From contig NZ_JALKCU010000002.1 of the NCBI RefSeq assembly GCF_023540835.1, forward strand, positions 434,001 through 498,000: a DNA stretch of 64,000 nucleotides. The letters are read 5' to 3'. The notes under the pieces are model-generated. The model was not told where the DNA came from. It saw nothing but the letters and a program-made list of their open reading frames with translations, and did not search any database. Shown piece after piece: positions 7,942 to 17,002 of the stretch. A program made the position numbers and the translations under genes. The number at the start of each line of letters is the position of its first letter. Positions within the stretch are counted from its first letter, which is position 1. The stretch is from Marivivens geojensis (lineage in GTDB: Bacteria; Pseudomonadota; Alphaproteobacteria; Rhodobacterales; Rhodobacteraceae).

Positions 7942-9551
7942 CGCTTGTGGAAGACCGCGACCTGATCTTTGCGCTTCTTGTCAAAGAGCGCTTGGAACAT
8001 GAAACAGCCTGAAATATCGATCCGCTGGGCGTTGAACCCTTCGGCGATGCTGGCGTCCTCGTGGGTAAACACACCATCCCGTAGGTAGCCTTGGATGAAA
8101 TCCGCCGTCTTTGTGATACCCGGACGTTCATAGGGTTCAGGCTGCCACCGCAGGTCTTCGATGATATAGAGCCCACCTGATTTCAGTTTCGGGAACAGCT
8201 CGATAAAGGCGTATTGCTGGTGGTGCGACGCGTGGCTGGCATCGTCGATGATGATATCGAACTCAGGCAGGTCTTTGGTCGCCTCAACGATATTCTCACG
8301 CCTATCCATGTCACAGCGGACAAAGTTAAAGCGGTCGTTCTCGAACCAGCTAAAGTCCGAAATATCGAGGCCCGTGATCTGCGCCTTCGGGAAATATTCG
8401 AGCCACATCCGCACCGACGGAAGGTCCGTGGTTTTGCGGTCTTCGCTCTTGCCATGTTCAGGCCCACCGATCTGCAATCCCATCTCAAGGAAATTGATCG
8501 CGCGGTCACGATGCGGCTGGAACAGCATTTGATAAAGTTCGGTATAGCGGTGCTTTGTCGACCCTTTGTCCGACCCATAAGCATCCGCCATATCCGTCAG
8601 GTTCAACTGTCCACGACCATATTTCGCTGACGCTGGGATCGGCGCAGCCATAGCCGTCGGAGCAGGCTTTGCAACAGGTGTCGACACTTTCACTGGCTCC
8701 ACGGCTTGTTTTTCTTCGGGTTTGGGTTTGCGGATGATCGGTGCCTTTTCTGGGTCGATCCCGTGTTTGACCAGCAACTTACCCAATAGGCTCTTGGGGT
8801 GCGGCGCGCCGCCCTCTTTTTCGACCAAACGCGCCCGCATTCGACGCCCGTAGAGGTGAACCGAAAACGTATTCTCCGTGATATAGCCCGTTGTATCAAA
8901 GTTGCGGCGCAACATCAGGCGGCGGTCTTTGAAGGTGAACGGGTATAACCCTTCCTGAGGCAGGGCATATTTCACTTCGCCTGTTTCATGCAGGAAATGC
9001 GTGACGGCGTGCGGTCCCCAAACGCCCCAAGGCTGTTCACTCGCGTGAACGGGGTTCCCCTCAGCGCGTTTCTGTTCCAACTCGGCCACGTATTCGGGGC
9101 CGTAATAGGTCGGGATCGCGAATTCATCCGAGGTAAAATCCAACAGCGCGTTGAGCGTATCGCTGTCATGGGGCAAGCCCAGAACACCGCCGTTCACATG
9201 GGTCTTCGACTCCCATCCGTAGAAGTGACCGTTCGGAGTTTCGAATTTCTTCATGCAATAGGCGTCAGTATCCGCCCAAATCATATTCCGCTGCGTTTTC
9301 AGCATTTTATAGCGGAACAGATCGGAATGGAGCGCGGGGCTACCTGTGCGTTCATGGGTCAGAAAATTGTCGCGAGACATGATGTCATTCGCATCTGCCA
9401 ATTCGATCCCATCGGGAACATTCTGGAGCGGGCCGTAGTGGTAGAGCACCACGCGATGCCCCGCGTCGACAAAGGACTTCAAACAAAGTTGTTCCAGAAA
9501 ACTCAGGGCGCCTTCCATCCAAAGTGCGCCAATCGTGTAGTTCGTGCTCAT
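7938..9551 (-). CDS. Fused glycosyltransferase and class I methyltransferase
   Basis: Protein of 537 residues. Residues 1-240 resemble sugar transferases with a DxD motif (SDLFRYKMLK followed by MIWADTDAYCMKKF), as in capsular polysaccharide GT32-like enzymes. A Pro/Lys-rich linker (about 265-310, KPKPEEKQAVEPVKVSTPVAKPAPT) joins a SAM-dependent methyltransferase (about 320-537): MADAYGSDKGSTKHRYTELY, FLEMGLQIGG as motif I, ITGLDISDF, FDIIIDDASHASHHQQ. The second half resembles the macrocin/CmcI-type sugar O-methyltransferases. One protein could therefore add and methylate a sugar. The ATG at 9551 has AGAGGG upstream. Its stop codon overlaps that of the convergent sulfatase gene by four bases (TTAA). 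Confidence 0.8.
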   Translation of the reverse strand: MSTNYTIGALWMEGALSFLEQLCLKSFVDAGHRVVLYHYGPLQNVPDGIELADANDIMSRDNFLTHERTGSPALHSDLFRYKMLKTQRNMIWADTDAYCMKKFETPNGHFYGWESKTHVNGGVLGLPHDSDTLNALLDFTSDEFAIPTYYGPEYVAELEQKRAEGNPVHASEQPWGVWGPHAVTHFLHETGEVKYALPQEGLYPFTFKDRRLMLRRNFDTTGYITENTFSVHLYGRRMRARLVEKEGGAPHPKSLLGKLLVKHGIDPEKAPIIRKPKPEEKQAVEPVKVSTPVAKPAPTAMAAPIPASAKYGRGQLNLTDMADAYGSDKGSTKHRYTELYQMLFQPHRDRAINFLEMGLQIGGPEHGKSEDRKTTDLPSVRMWLEYFPKAQITGLDISDFSWFENDRFNFVRCDMDRRENIVEATKDLPEFDIIIDDASHASHHQQYAFIELFPKLKSGGLYIIEDLRWQPEPYERPGITKTADFIQGYLRDGVFTHEDASIAEGFNAQRIDISGCFMFQALFDKKRKDQVAVFHKR

Positions 9552-9647
9552 TGTTTACCCTCTGTCCCCGATCTTTATTCAACCGGACGATTATGCAGGT
9601 TTAGGAAATAAAACATTCTACGTGTAAAAACCAATATAATTCACAGG

Positions 9648-11900
9648 CTAGTGCTGCGTTTCTCCCGCTTCGACGGTGAAAAAGAACTCCTCGTCAGGAT
9701 CGCGGAACGCCACCTCGTCAGGCACGCAGGTCGGCCCCGTCAGGAACACATTCGCCCCGAAATGCCCATGGAGCCGCGCCAAACGGCGCATACGTTCGCT
9801 TTTCAACTCTTCAAAGAAATTCGAATAGTTTTCCGTCGCCCGTAGCTCATCAATTTTTTCGCGGTGTTTACGGACGGAATACTCATGGGCCGCCTTAATA
9901 TCGGGATCAGCCAACATGCGCGCCATTTCGGCCTCGACGCGCGGGATCATCCGCTGGATCGACGTTTCTTCGACCGCGTTGTTATTCATCCGAAACCAAT
10001 AGGCGAGGCCCTGATCGCGGTCCACGTGGTTCACCCGCCCACGGTCCCGTTTGACAAGGAAGCTCTCAGCCGAACGAACGGCGTAGTGGTTCAACTGCAC
10101 GAGGTCATAACCATAGGTCGCCGTCGTCGAACGCCACGCATTACGATACATGTTCTCGGGTAGGTTTTTGCCCGATCCGTTCACCCAATTCACGTGATCC
10201 ACCAATTGGGAATTCAGCCCCTTGGGCCTGTGCACGCCGAGTTTCTTAAAAATGCCCGTGTTCTGGAACAGGGTCTTGAACCCCCACGCTTGGTGCGGTT
10301 TCGGCGAAAACTCTGGTGCGCAGCGGGTGAAATTCCGAATGATAAGATCGTCGGTGAAATCAGCGACATCGGCATTGCCGAACAGCCGCCACGTCATCGA
10401 GATCAGGTTCGCATCAGGCACCGCAGCAAAAAGCGCGTCGAGCGTGCCGTCCCCCACCTTAATATCAACGAACTCGTCCACGTCGATACAAACGGCCCAA
10501 GTCGCCTCAGTAATGATCGGCTCATTCCCCGCAGCAGCGAGGGCGGCATGCTGCGGCTTTAGCCCACTTTCCCGAAATGGGTTGTCGCGGTGCTGGACGT
10601 AGCCTTTTTCCTGCAAGAGATCGAAAAACGTCTCGGTTCCATCTGAACAGTCGTTCGTATAAACCAGAAAGCTGTCGAACCCGATCACGCGGTGATAGGC
10701 GAGCCATTCTAGAATGAACGGACCTTCGTTTTTCATCGTGGTGACGATGGCACGGCGCCCCTTTTGCGGCTCTTGCGATCTATGCGATTTTTCTGGGACG
10801 CGAACGGGTTTGTGGTCGAACTCGTCCTCGGCCAAAGCCAGCAGGCGGTCGTCCTCAACAAGAGAGCTTTTGGGGATAATCAAGGACACCGCATCGGCAC
10901 GGTGACGCAGGTTCATGAAACGGTAAAACGTCGCCGCCTCTGCGTCTTGCATCGCGACGTTGCCGATGCGGTTCATCCGCCAAACGGCATTCGGCGCGGC
11001 CTTGGCTGGCGCAATGCACCAACGGCGGCGCGGCGCATCGGCATCGAATTGGACGCAGATATGGTCTGCAAAGCGGATCGGTTCGTCATTGCGCACACGC
11101 CACGGATAGGCCTGCGTGCCGAGCATCGGGATCGCCCCCGTTTCTGACGCGACCGCACGATCAAAAATCGTCCCCTCGCCCGTGTCGGCAATCAGATCGA
11201 ACACATCAATATTCGCCACCGCCCGCGCCGAGCCGAGGAACCGTTCACGCATGATTTCATAGGCATGCATCGCGCCCAAGGGCGATTTCCACGGGTCGGC
11301 GGCTGGGATATCCATCCGATCCTTACCAGGGGCACCGGGGGCGCAGAACGGGTGGCTTTCGTCAGGGAGGTCCAGTTTCCCCAACGGCGTGGGCGAACGC
11401 AGGATCACGACCTCAACATCGGCCTCCATCGCGGCAAGCCCAGCCTGAAACGCCTCATCGAATTCTAGGCTATCGCCCAGCCGATCCCGATCAAGGATCA
11501 CCGCCGTCTCAACGCCTTGATGTTCGGCGTTGAACTCTAACCAGCGCAGCACCGTCGCCGCCGTTTCCCCATTACGGGTCGCAGCTAGCGCGTTCGTCCC
11601 CGCAAAGATCGTCAGCTCAGGCTCAGCGGGTGTGATATCGGCCACGGCACCGCCAAACCCGATGCGCAGTGGGACCCCATCGGGCAGACGCAGTTTGATA
11701 ATCGGACAGCCGCCTATGGTGACCTGAGACAGCACTTCGGTGCCGCGGGGCAGTCCAATTCGGTCCATCGGTGCATCTGCGCGGAAATACAGCGTGACGA
11801 GATTTTCCGAAGTTTCCGACGGCGCACGAACCGCATCGATCAAGGCAATGCCGTTTGCAATCATGCCGTGTAGATTGCGGTAATGAACCTTGCCTGCCAT
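9648..11900 (-). CDS. Large glycosyltransferase family 2 protein
   Basis: Protein of about 750 residues. The C-terminal half (from about 395) is a GT2-type domain: RAIVTTMKNEGPFILEWLAYHR, YTNDCSDGTE, and the DxD motif VCIDVDEFVDIKVGDG, then VQLNHYAVRSAESFLVKRDRG. The N-terminal half shows weak traces of the same fold (TAATVLRWLEFNAEHQGVETAVILD) but has no DVDEF motif, so it may be a degenerate duplicate. I place the start at the ATG at 11900, preceded by GACGGGACAG; a GTG at 11939 would add 13 residues but lacks a ribosome binding site. It is 96 bases upstream of the fused transferase gene on the same strand, so the two may be co-transcribed. Confidence 0.8.
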   Translation of the reverse strand: MAGKVHYRNLHGMIANGIALIDAVRAPSETSENLVTLYFRADAPMDRIGLPRGTEVLSQVTIGGCPIIKLRLPDGVPLRIGFGGAVADITPAEPELTIFAGTNALAATRNGETAATVLRWLEFNAEHQGVETAVILDRDRLGDSLEFDEAFQAGLAAMEADVEVVILRSPTPLGKLDLPDESHPFCAPGAPGKDRMDIPAADPWKSPLGAMHAYEIMRERFLGSARAVANIDVFDLIADTGEGTIFDRAVASETGAIPMLGTQAYPWRVRNDEPIRFADHICVQFDADAPRRRWCIAPAKAAPNAVWRMNRIGNVAMQDAEAATFYRFMNLRHRADAVSLIIPKSSLVEDDRLLALAEDEFDHKPVRVPEKSHRSQEPQKGRRAIVTTMKNEGPFILEWLAYHRVIGFDSFLVYTNDCSDGTETFFDLLQEKGYVQHRDNPFRESGLKPQHAALAAAGNEPIITEATWAVCIDVDEFVDIKVGDGTLDALFAAVPDANLISMTWRLFGNADVADFTDDLIIRNFTRCAPEFSPKPHQAWGFKTLFQNTGIFKKLGVHRPKGLNSQLVDHVNWVNGSGKNLPENMYRNAWRSTTATYGYDLVQLNHYAVRSAESFLVKRDRGRVNHVDRDQGLAYWFRMNNNAVEETSIQRMIPRVEAEMARMLADPDIKAAHEYSVRKHREKIDELRATENYSNFFEELKSERMRRLARLHGHFGANVFLTGPTCVPDEVAFRDPDEEFFFTVEAGETQH

Positions 11901-12185
11901 CTGTCCCGTCTGCCCCGCGCGCCGTTTAATCACAGGCACCTGTGGTCAATGCCTTTTCATTTTCTATTACGACAACTCTAGTCAAAGCTGTATCCCCCTT
12001 CCAGCATTTACCCCGACAGACGCCGATTTTGACGAGCGAACCGACCAAAAATAGCTGAATTGTGGCACAAAATGCCCAGATTTCTTCTGGTTATGGCCTT
12101 AAACGGAGCCTAGTGTCCGCCCAAAGTCCCCGTCATCTGGCGGGTGCTGGTATGTTTAAGTCGTTCGAACAAAGGTGGGTCTGTC

Positions 12186-13142
12186 GTGCACCGCAATAAC
12201 CAGAAACTGCGTGATCCTCTGACTGGATTGGACTTTGCCGCATGGCGCGCAAAGGTCGAAGAAATCAGCAATGAGATCGGACAGTTTCAGGCGATCGGTG
12301 ACAAACACTTCAGCACTTTTGTAGAAGCCGGATCGACGCTCTTTGTCACCTTTGAGAGCGCGGAAACCGCAATGGAAGGATTGACCGACGGGCGCCCCCT
12401 CGGTTGGGACTATGTGGTCGAAAACGGCTGGTCGCACCTCGGCCTGTTTTCCATCGGCGATACATGGTTCCGCCATGACGATGTTTATGCCTTCTTTGAC
12501 GAACTCCTCGACGACTACTTTTTTGACGACTTCGATCAGGTAATCTTTTTCGGCGCTGGCCCCGGTGGTTATGCGGCCTGCGCCTATTCGGTCTGCGCCC
12601 CTGGGGCAAAGGTCCTCGCCCTCAATCCCCAAGCAACACTATCGCCTGACGTAACCCGCTGGGACGACCGTTTCCCACAGGCGAAGAAGCTCGATTTCAT
12701 CGAACGCTACGGCTACGCGCCTTATATGGTTGAAGCGGCAGAGGATGTGACGATCCTCTATGACACCAGTTCGGAACTCGACGCCCTACATGCTGCGATG
12801 TTTGAGGGCCCGAATGTCACCCACCACCGCGTGCGGATGTTTGGCATCGACCTGCGCCGCGCCTTTATCGAAATGGGGATACTCAAGAAACTCTTGGGCC
12901 AAGTCGCTGCGGGCACGCCCACCGACGAAGGGTTCGGAACGCTCATGCGGGCACGTCGTAACCACGGTGGCTACCTGCGCGGGCTGCTGGCAGAGCTGGT
13001 CGAACTCGACCGCCCCTACCTCACCGCAATGCTGTGTCGGAATGTGTTGTCGCGCATGCCTGCACCGCGGTTCCGTCAGCGGCTCGATGCACTTGAAAAG
13101 GCAGAGCGGGAGGGGCTGGTTAAGCTCCCCCCCGACGTCTGA
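12186..13142 (+). CDS. Alpha/beta-hydrolase-like protein without nucleophile serine (often annotated as PAPS reductase in Rhodobacterales)
   Basis: Protein of 318 residues from a GTG start with AAAGGTGGG before it. It is a paralogue of the N-terminal domain of the protein at 3635-5803: shared GWSHLGL/I-S--G-TWFR, FFDELLDDYFFDDFD, AYSVCAPGAKVLALNPQATL. At the nucleophile elbow the paralogue has GTSMGG and this protein has GAGPGG, so Ser is replaced by Gly125. From memory, relatives in Rhodobacterales often carry the name phosphoadenosine phosphosulfate reductase, but nothing here resembles that enzyme (no CysH motif). Role unknown; it may be a binding or scaffold protein in the glycan island. 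Its stop is 2 bp from that of convergent soxG. Confidence 0.75.
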   Translation: MHRNNQKLRDPLTGLDFAAWRAKVEEISNEIGQFQAIGDKHFSTFVEAGSTLFVTFESAETAMEGLTDGRPLGWDYVVENGWSHLGLFSIGDTWFRHDDVYAFFDELLDDYFFDDFDQVIFFGAGPGGYAACAYSVCAPGAKVLALNPQATLSPDVTRWDDRFPQAKKLDFIERYGYAPYMVEAAEDVTILYDTSSELDALHAAMFEGPNVTHHRVRMFGIDLRRAFIEMGILKKLLGQVAAGTPTDEGFGTLMRARRNHGGYLRGLLAELVELDRPYLTAMLCRNVLSRMPAPRFRQRLDALEKAEREGLVKLPPDV

Positions 13143-13144
13143 TT

Positions 13145-13708
13145 TTAGTAAACGCCTACCGCGCCAGCCTTGGCCGAGGTTGCCATCAGGCCGAAGACGT
13201 ATTCAGCGACAGAGCGGAAGCACACGACGCGGAAGCTACCATCGTCGAGTTTCCAGTAAGCCGCTGCCACCTGCCCCACGCGGGAGCGGCGCACCATGCC
13301 CGCAACGAATTGCGAGGCCTCGAAATCGACGGGCGCGTTTTTGCCCAGCACTTCGCCCGCATAATCGCCTGACACCCTAAAGATCGCACGTGCATCTGAC
13401 ACGTTCGCCACGAGGTAATGTGACCCCGCCAGCGCGTCGTTCATCCCCGCAACAAAGGCGTTCACCTCTGCATAGGGCAGAACGACGAGCAGTTCGTCGG
13501 GCGACATCCAGAGGACGGTTTTCACGCCGTCGGTCTGGAACTGACGCACGTCAGGGATTTGCAGACCCGTCAGCTGCGTTACCGCAGCCGCAAAGCCTTC
13601 GTCCTCAAAGTCGCCGCGCAGGGTGACCATGCCGGTCAGTCCCAACTCTTGGACCGTAACAGGGCCGGTCGCAGTTTTGCCGTTCAAGGCGCTGACAGCA
13701 TTAGACAT
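13145..13708 (-). CDS. soxG: Sarcosine oxidase gamma subunit
   Basis: Fourth gene of the sarcosine oxidase operon; 187 residues. It matches the SoxG family, a GcvT-like small subunit: MVTLRGDF near the start, then LWMSPDELLVVLPY and the SDARAIFRVSG and YWKLDDGSFRVVCFRSVAEYV blocks. The subunit takes part in the heterotetramer that oxidises sarcosine to glycine and passes the one-carbon unit to tetrahydrofolate. The ATG at 13708 has GGGGAG upstream and overlaps the end of soxA by 8 bases. Confidence 0.9.
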   Translation of the reverse strand: MSNAVSALNGKTATGPVTVQELGLTGMVTLRGDFEDEGFAAAVTQLTGLQIPDVRQFQTDGVKTVLWMSPDELLVVLPYAEVNAFVAGMNDALAGSHYLVANVSDARAIFRVSGDYAGEVLGKNAPVDFEASQFVAGMVRRSRVGQVAAAYWKLDDGSFRVVCFRSVAEYVFGLMATSAKAGAVGVY

Positions 13709-16664
13709 TCTGCTTCTCCCCGTCTTTGTCGTAGAACACCGGATCGACAATCTTTGCCTTAACCATGGTGCCATCTTCGCGGTTGAACTCGATCACTTCG
13801 CCCATGCGGTCTGGGCCGTGTTTGACCAGACCCATCGCGATGCCACGCTTGAGCGTCGGCGAATAGTAGGTCGAGGTGACACGCCCCTGAACGTTGCGCT
13901 GGCCGTTCGGGTTGTATCCCGGTGCCGGAACGTAAGACCCGTCAGGAATGACCGACCCGTCGAGCGTTTCAAGACCAACCAGTTTCCAGCGATCAGGCGA
14001 CGCCATGAACGACCGCTCTTGAGCGCGTTTGCCCAGATAGTCCTCTTTCTTCTTGGAGATCGCCCACTGAAGGTTGAGGTCTTGCGGGATAATCGTGCCG
14101 TCGGTTTCGTCGCCGATCATGATAAAGCCCTTTTCGGCACGAAGGATGTGCATCGCTTCGGTACCATAAGGCATCACGCCGAGGTCCTTGCCCGCCTCTT
14201 GCAGCGCCGCCCAGAGGGCCGCACCTTGGGAGGCTGGGACCGAGACTTCGTAAGACAATTCGCCCGAGAACGAGATACGGAAGATCCGCGCATCGAACTC
14301 GCCCAGCTTGCCTTCGACATAGGTCATGAACGGGAAGCCCTCTTTGGAGAGGTCCATGTTACCGCCCAGTTTTTCCAAGAGCAGGCGCGCCTTGGGACCA
14401 GCAACCGCGATCTGCGCGAATTGTTCGGTCACGTTCGCGGTGTAAACTTTCCAATCCCACCATTCGCACTGAAGCCAGTCTTCCATCCAACCGTGAATAC
14501 GGTCTGCACCGCCCGTGGTCGTGTGGCAGAGCCATGTATCCTCGGCCAGACGCACAACAACGCCGTCGTCCGAAAGGAAGCCGTTTTCGTTGCACATCAG
14601 ACCATAGCGGCATTTGCCAACGCCCAGATTGCTCATCATGTTGGTGTAGAGCATATCGAGGAATTTGCCCGCATCCGGACCCTTGACGATGATCTTACCG
14701 AGGGTCGACGCATCCAGCGTGCCCACGTTTTCACGAACGTTCAGGATTTCACGGTTCACCGCGTCATGCACGCTTTCGCCGTTGCGGACGTAAGCGTAGG
14801 TGCGGCGCCAGTGGCCCACAGGCTCCCAATCCGCACCATTGGCGTCATGCCAATCGAACATCGGGGTTTTGTGGATCGGCTGGAACAACTCGTCCCGAGC
14901 CGCACCCGTGATCGCGCCCAGCGAAATCGGCGTGTAAGGCGGACGGAAGGTTGTAGTACCAACGTTCGGGATCGACGCATCGAGCGATTTGGACAGGATA
15001 GCCAGACCGTTGATGTTCGACAGTTTGCCCTGATCCGTCGCCATACCCAGCGTGGTGTAACGCTTTGTATGTTCAACAGATTCGTAGCCTTCACGCGCAG
15101 CAAGCTGAACGTCCGACACCTTCACGTCGTTCTGATAATCGAGCCATGCTTTCATGCGCAGCTTTGGACCAGCGCCCTGCGGCATCAGCCAAACAGGTTC
15201 AAGCGGAGCGGCGGCAACCTCGTTCGTCGCGACCTCAAGACCTGCGTCTTTGAGAACATCAGCGGTGCTGAGGTAGCCAGAAGCCGACCCAACGGTGCTG
15301 ACGAATGCCTTACCGTCGGCACCTGTCGGTGCGCGGGACGGATCGGGGCGGAACATCGCGAGGTCCTCATCCCAGTTCAGTTTACCACCACAGTGCGACC
15401 AGAGGTGCACAACAGGCGACCAACCGCCCGACATCGCAACGCAATCACATGCGATCTCTTCGATGACCGATCCTTCGCCCGCTTGCAGACAGACCTTAAC
15501 GCCAGTGACGCGGGTTTTGCCTTTGACCTTGGCGATGGCTTTGCCCTTGAGAACGCGAATGCCTAGCTTTTCAGCTTCCGCCGCGATCGGACCAGCGCCA
15601 GAGGCACGAGCATCGATGATCGCAGGAACAGCGAGACCTGCGTTTTTCAGAACGATTGCGGTGCGGTAAGCGTCGTCGTTGTTGGTGACAACAACGGTGC
15701 GATCACCAACCGACACGCCCCAGTTCACAACGTAGTCACGAACCGCAGCGGCCAAAAGGACGCCTGGAATATCGTTGCCGGCAAAGGACAGCGGACGTTC
15801 AATCGCGCCTGTCGCAGTGATGATGTGACCTGCACGGATGCGCCACAGGCGGTGACGCGGCCCCGATTTGTCGGACAGGTGGTCTGTCAGACGCTCGTAG
15901 CCCAGAACATAGCCGTGATCGTATACGCCTGACGCCATGTTGCGGTTACGAACAGTCACATTCGGCATCGCGTTCAGCGCCGCGAGGGTTTCCTGAACCC
16001 AAGCCTCAGCCGATTTGCCGTCGATTTCGACGCCATCGACAACAGCACGACCACCAAAGTCAGCGGTTTGTTCAAGAAGCAGAACCTTCTTGCCGGCTTG
16101 ACCTTCTTTGAGCGCAGCCGCCAGACCAGCGATACCGCCGCCGACAACCAGCACGTCACAGAAATAGTAGAAGTGTTCGTAGGTATCCGCGTCTTTTTCC
16201 TGAGGCACCTGACCCAGACCAGCCGATTGGCGGATGAAGGGTTCATAGACGTGCTTCCAGAACGGACGCGGGTGGATGAACATTTTGTAGTAGAAGCCAG
16301 CAGGCAGCCAACGGGCGAACAACTGGTTCACGGCACCGATGTCGAACTCAAGGCTCGGCCAGTGGTTTTGCGACCGGATCGTCAAACCGTCAAAGACTTC
16401 TTGCGTCGTTGCGCGTTGGTTCGGCTCGAAACGGCCGCCCTCGCCCATGTTAAAGAGCGCGTTCGGCTCTTCGGCGCCAGAGGCCACAACACCACGCGGA
16501 CGGTGGTATTTGAACGAACGGCCAACCATCATCTGGTCGTTTGCGAACAAAGCCGATGCGAGCGTGTCGCCCTCATAGCCTTTGAAACGCTTACCGTTGA
16601 ATTTGAATTCGACAGGTTTCGAACGGTCGATCAGACGACCGGAATTTGCCAGACGGGTGCTCAT
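13701..16664 (-). CDS. soxA: Sarcosine oxidase alpha subunit
   Basis: 987 residues, the usual size. In order: N-terminal ferredoxin-like region (VEFKFNGKRFKGYEGDTLASALFANDQ), an NAD/FAD-binding domain with DVLVVGGGIAGLAAAL at about 165-180, a central oxidoreductase region, and a C-terminal GcvT-like aminomethyltransferase domain that binds folate (from about 600; EILNVRENVGTLDASTLGKI, LRAEKGFIMIGDETDGT). The alpha subunit carries the NAD+ and helps channel the methylene group to tetrahydrofolate. The ATG at 16664 has GGAAGGAAA upstream and overlaps the soxD stop as ATGA. Confidence 0.95.
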   Translation of the reverse strand: MSTRLANSGRLIDRSKPVEFKFNGKRFKGYEGDTLASALFANDQMMVGRSFKYHRPRGVVASGAEEPNALFNMGEGGRFEPNQRATTQEVFDGLTIRSQNHWPSLEFDIGAVNQLFARWLPAGFYYKMFIHPRPFWKHVYEPFIRQSAGLGQVPQEKDADTYEHFYYFCDVLVVGGGIAGLAAALKEGQAGKKVLLLEQTADFGGRAVVDGVEIDGKSAEAWVQETLAALNAMPNVTVRNRNMASGVYDHGYVLGYERLTDHLSDKSGPRHRLWRIRAGHIITATGAIERPLSFAGNDIPGVLLAAAVRDYVVNWGVSVGDRTVVVTNNDDAYRTAIVLKNAGLAVPAIIDARASGAGPIAAEAEKLGIRVLKGKAIAKVKGKTRVTGVKVCLQAGEGSVIEEIACDCVAMSGGWSPVVHLWSHCGGKLNWDEDLAMFRPDPSRAPTGADGKAFVSTVGSASGYLSTADVLKDAGLEVATNEVAAAPLEPVWLMPQGAGPKLRMKAWLDYQNDVKVSDVQLAAREGYESVEHTKRYTTLGMATDQGKLSNINGLAILSKSLDASIPNVGTTTFRPPYTPISLGAITGAARDELFQPIHKTPMFDWHDANGADWEPVGHWRRTYAYVRNGESVHDAVNREILNVRENVGTLDASTLGKIIVKGPDAGKFLDMLYTNMMSNLGVGKCRYGLMCNENGFLSDDGVVVRLAEDTWLCHTTTGGADRIHGWMEDWLQCEWWDWKVYTANVTEQFAQIAVAGPKARLLLEKLGGNMDLSKEGFPFMTYVEGKLGEFDARIFRISFSGELSYEVSVPASQGAALWAALQEAGKDLGVMPYGTEAMHILRAEKGFIMIGDETDGTIIPQDLNLQWAISKKKEDYLGKRAQERSFMASPDRWKLVGLETLDGSVIPDGSYVPAPGYNPNGQRNVQGRVTSTYYSPTLKRGIAMGLVKHGPDRMGEVIEFNREDGTMVKAKIVDPVFYDKDGEKQNV

Positions 16665-16990
16665 GCGGTTTCCTTCCACGACCAGTCGGGATATTTTGCA
16701 CGGATGTTTTCAGTCACATCCGCAGGCGGTTCGGTGGTCTGGGCCGGATAGGTCCCGAACACCTCGAGCGTGGCGGTATCCCGCGCTGCAAGGAACCACT
16801 TCCCGCAGCCATAGGCATGACGCCAGCGTTCCAAATGAACGCCTTTCTTGTTTTCACGCATAAAGAGGTAGCCTTCAAAGGCCTCGTCGCTGTCACCAAC
16901 GGTCGCGCGCTTCAGGTGCGCTTCGCCGCCAGCGGCCAGTTCAGTCTCTTCGGCATTTACGCCGCAATAGGGACACTGCAATAAAAGCAT
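16661..16990 (-). CDS. soxD: Sarcosine oxidase delta subunit
   Basis: Small zinc-binding subunit of 109 residues. It begins MLLLQCPYCGVNAEETE, with the Cys-x2-Cys pair expected of SoxD, and has the conserved WRHAYGCGKWFLAARDT block giving a further His and Cys ligand. It sits between soxB and soxA, as usual, with a start 12 bases after soxB and an ATGA overlap with soxA. Confidence 0.95.
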   Translation of the reverse strand: MLLLQCPYCGVNAEETELAAGGEAHLKRATVGDSDEAFEGYLFMRENKKGVHLERWRHAYGCGKWFLAARDTATLEVFGTYPAQTTEPPADVTENIRAKYPDWSWKETA

Positions 16991-17002
16991 CGTCTTCCCT
17001 CC

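Noticed and set aside
13623-15566. Long plus-strand open frame of about 650 codons
   Set aside because: It is antisense to soxA, a strongly supported gene, and the translation has no recognisable domain. GC-rich codon use creates such shadows.
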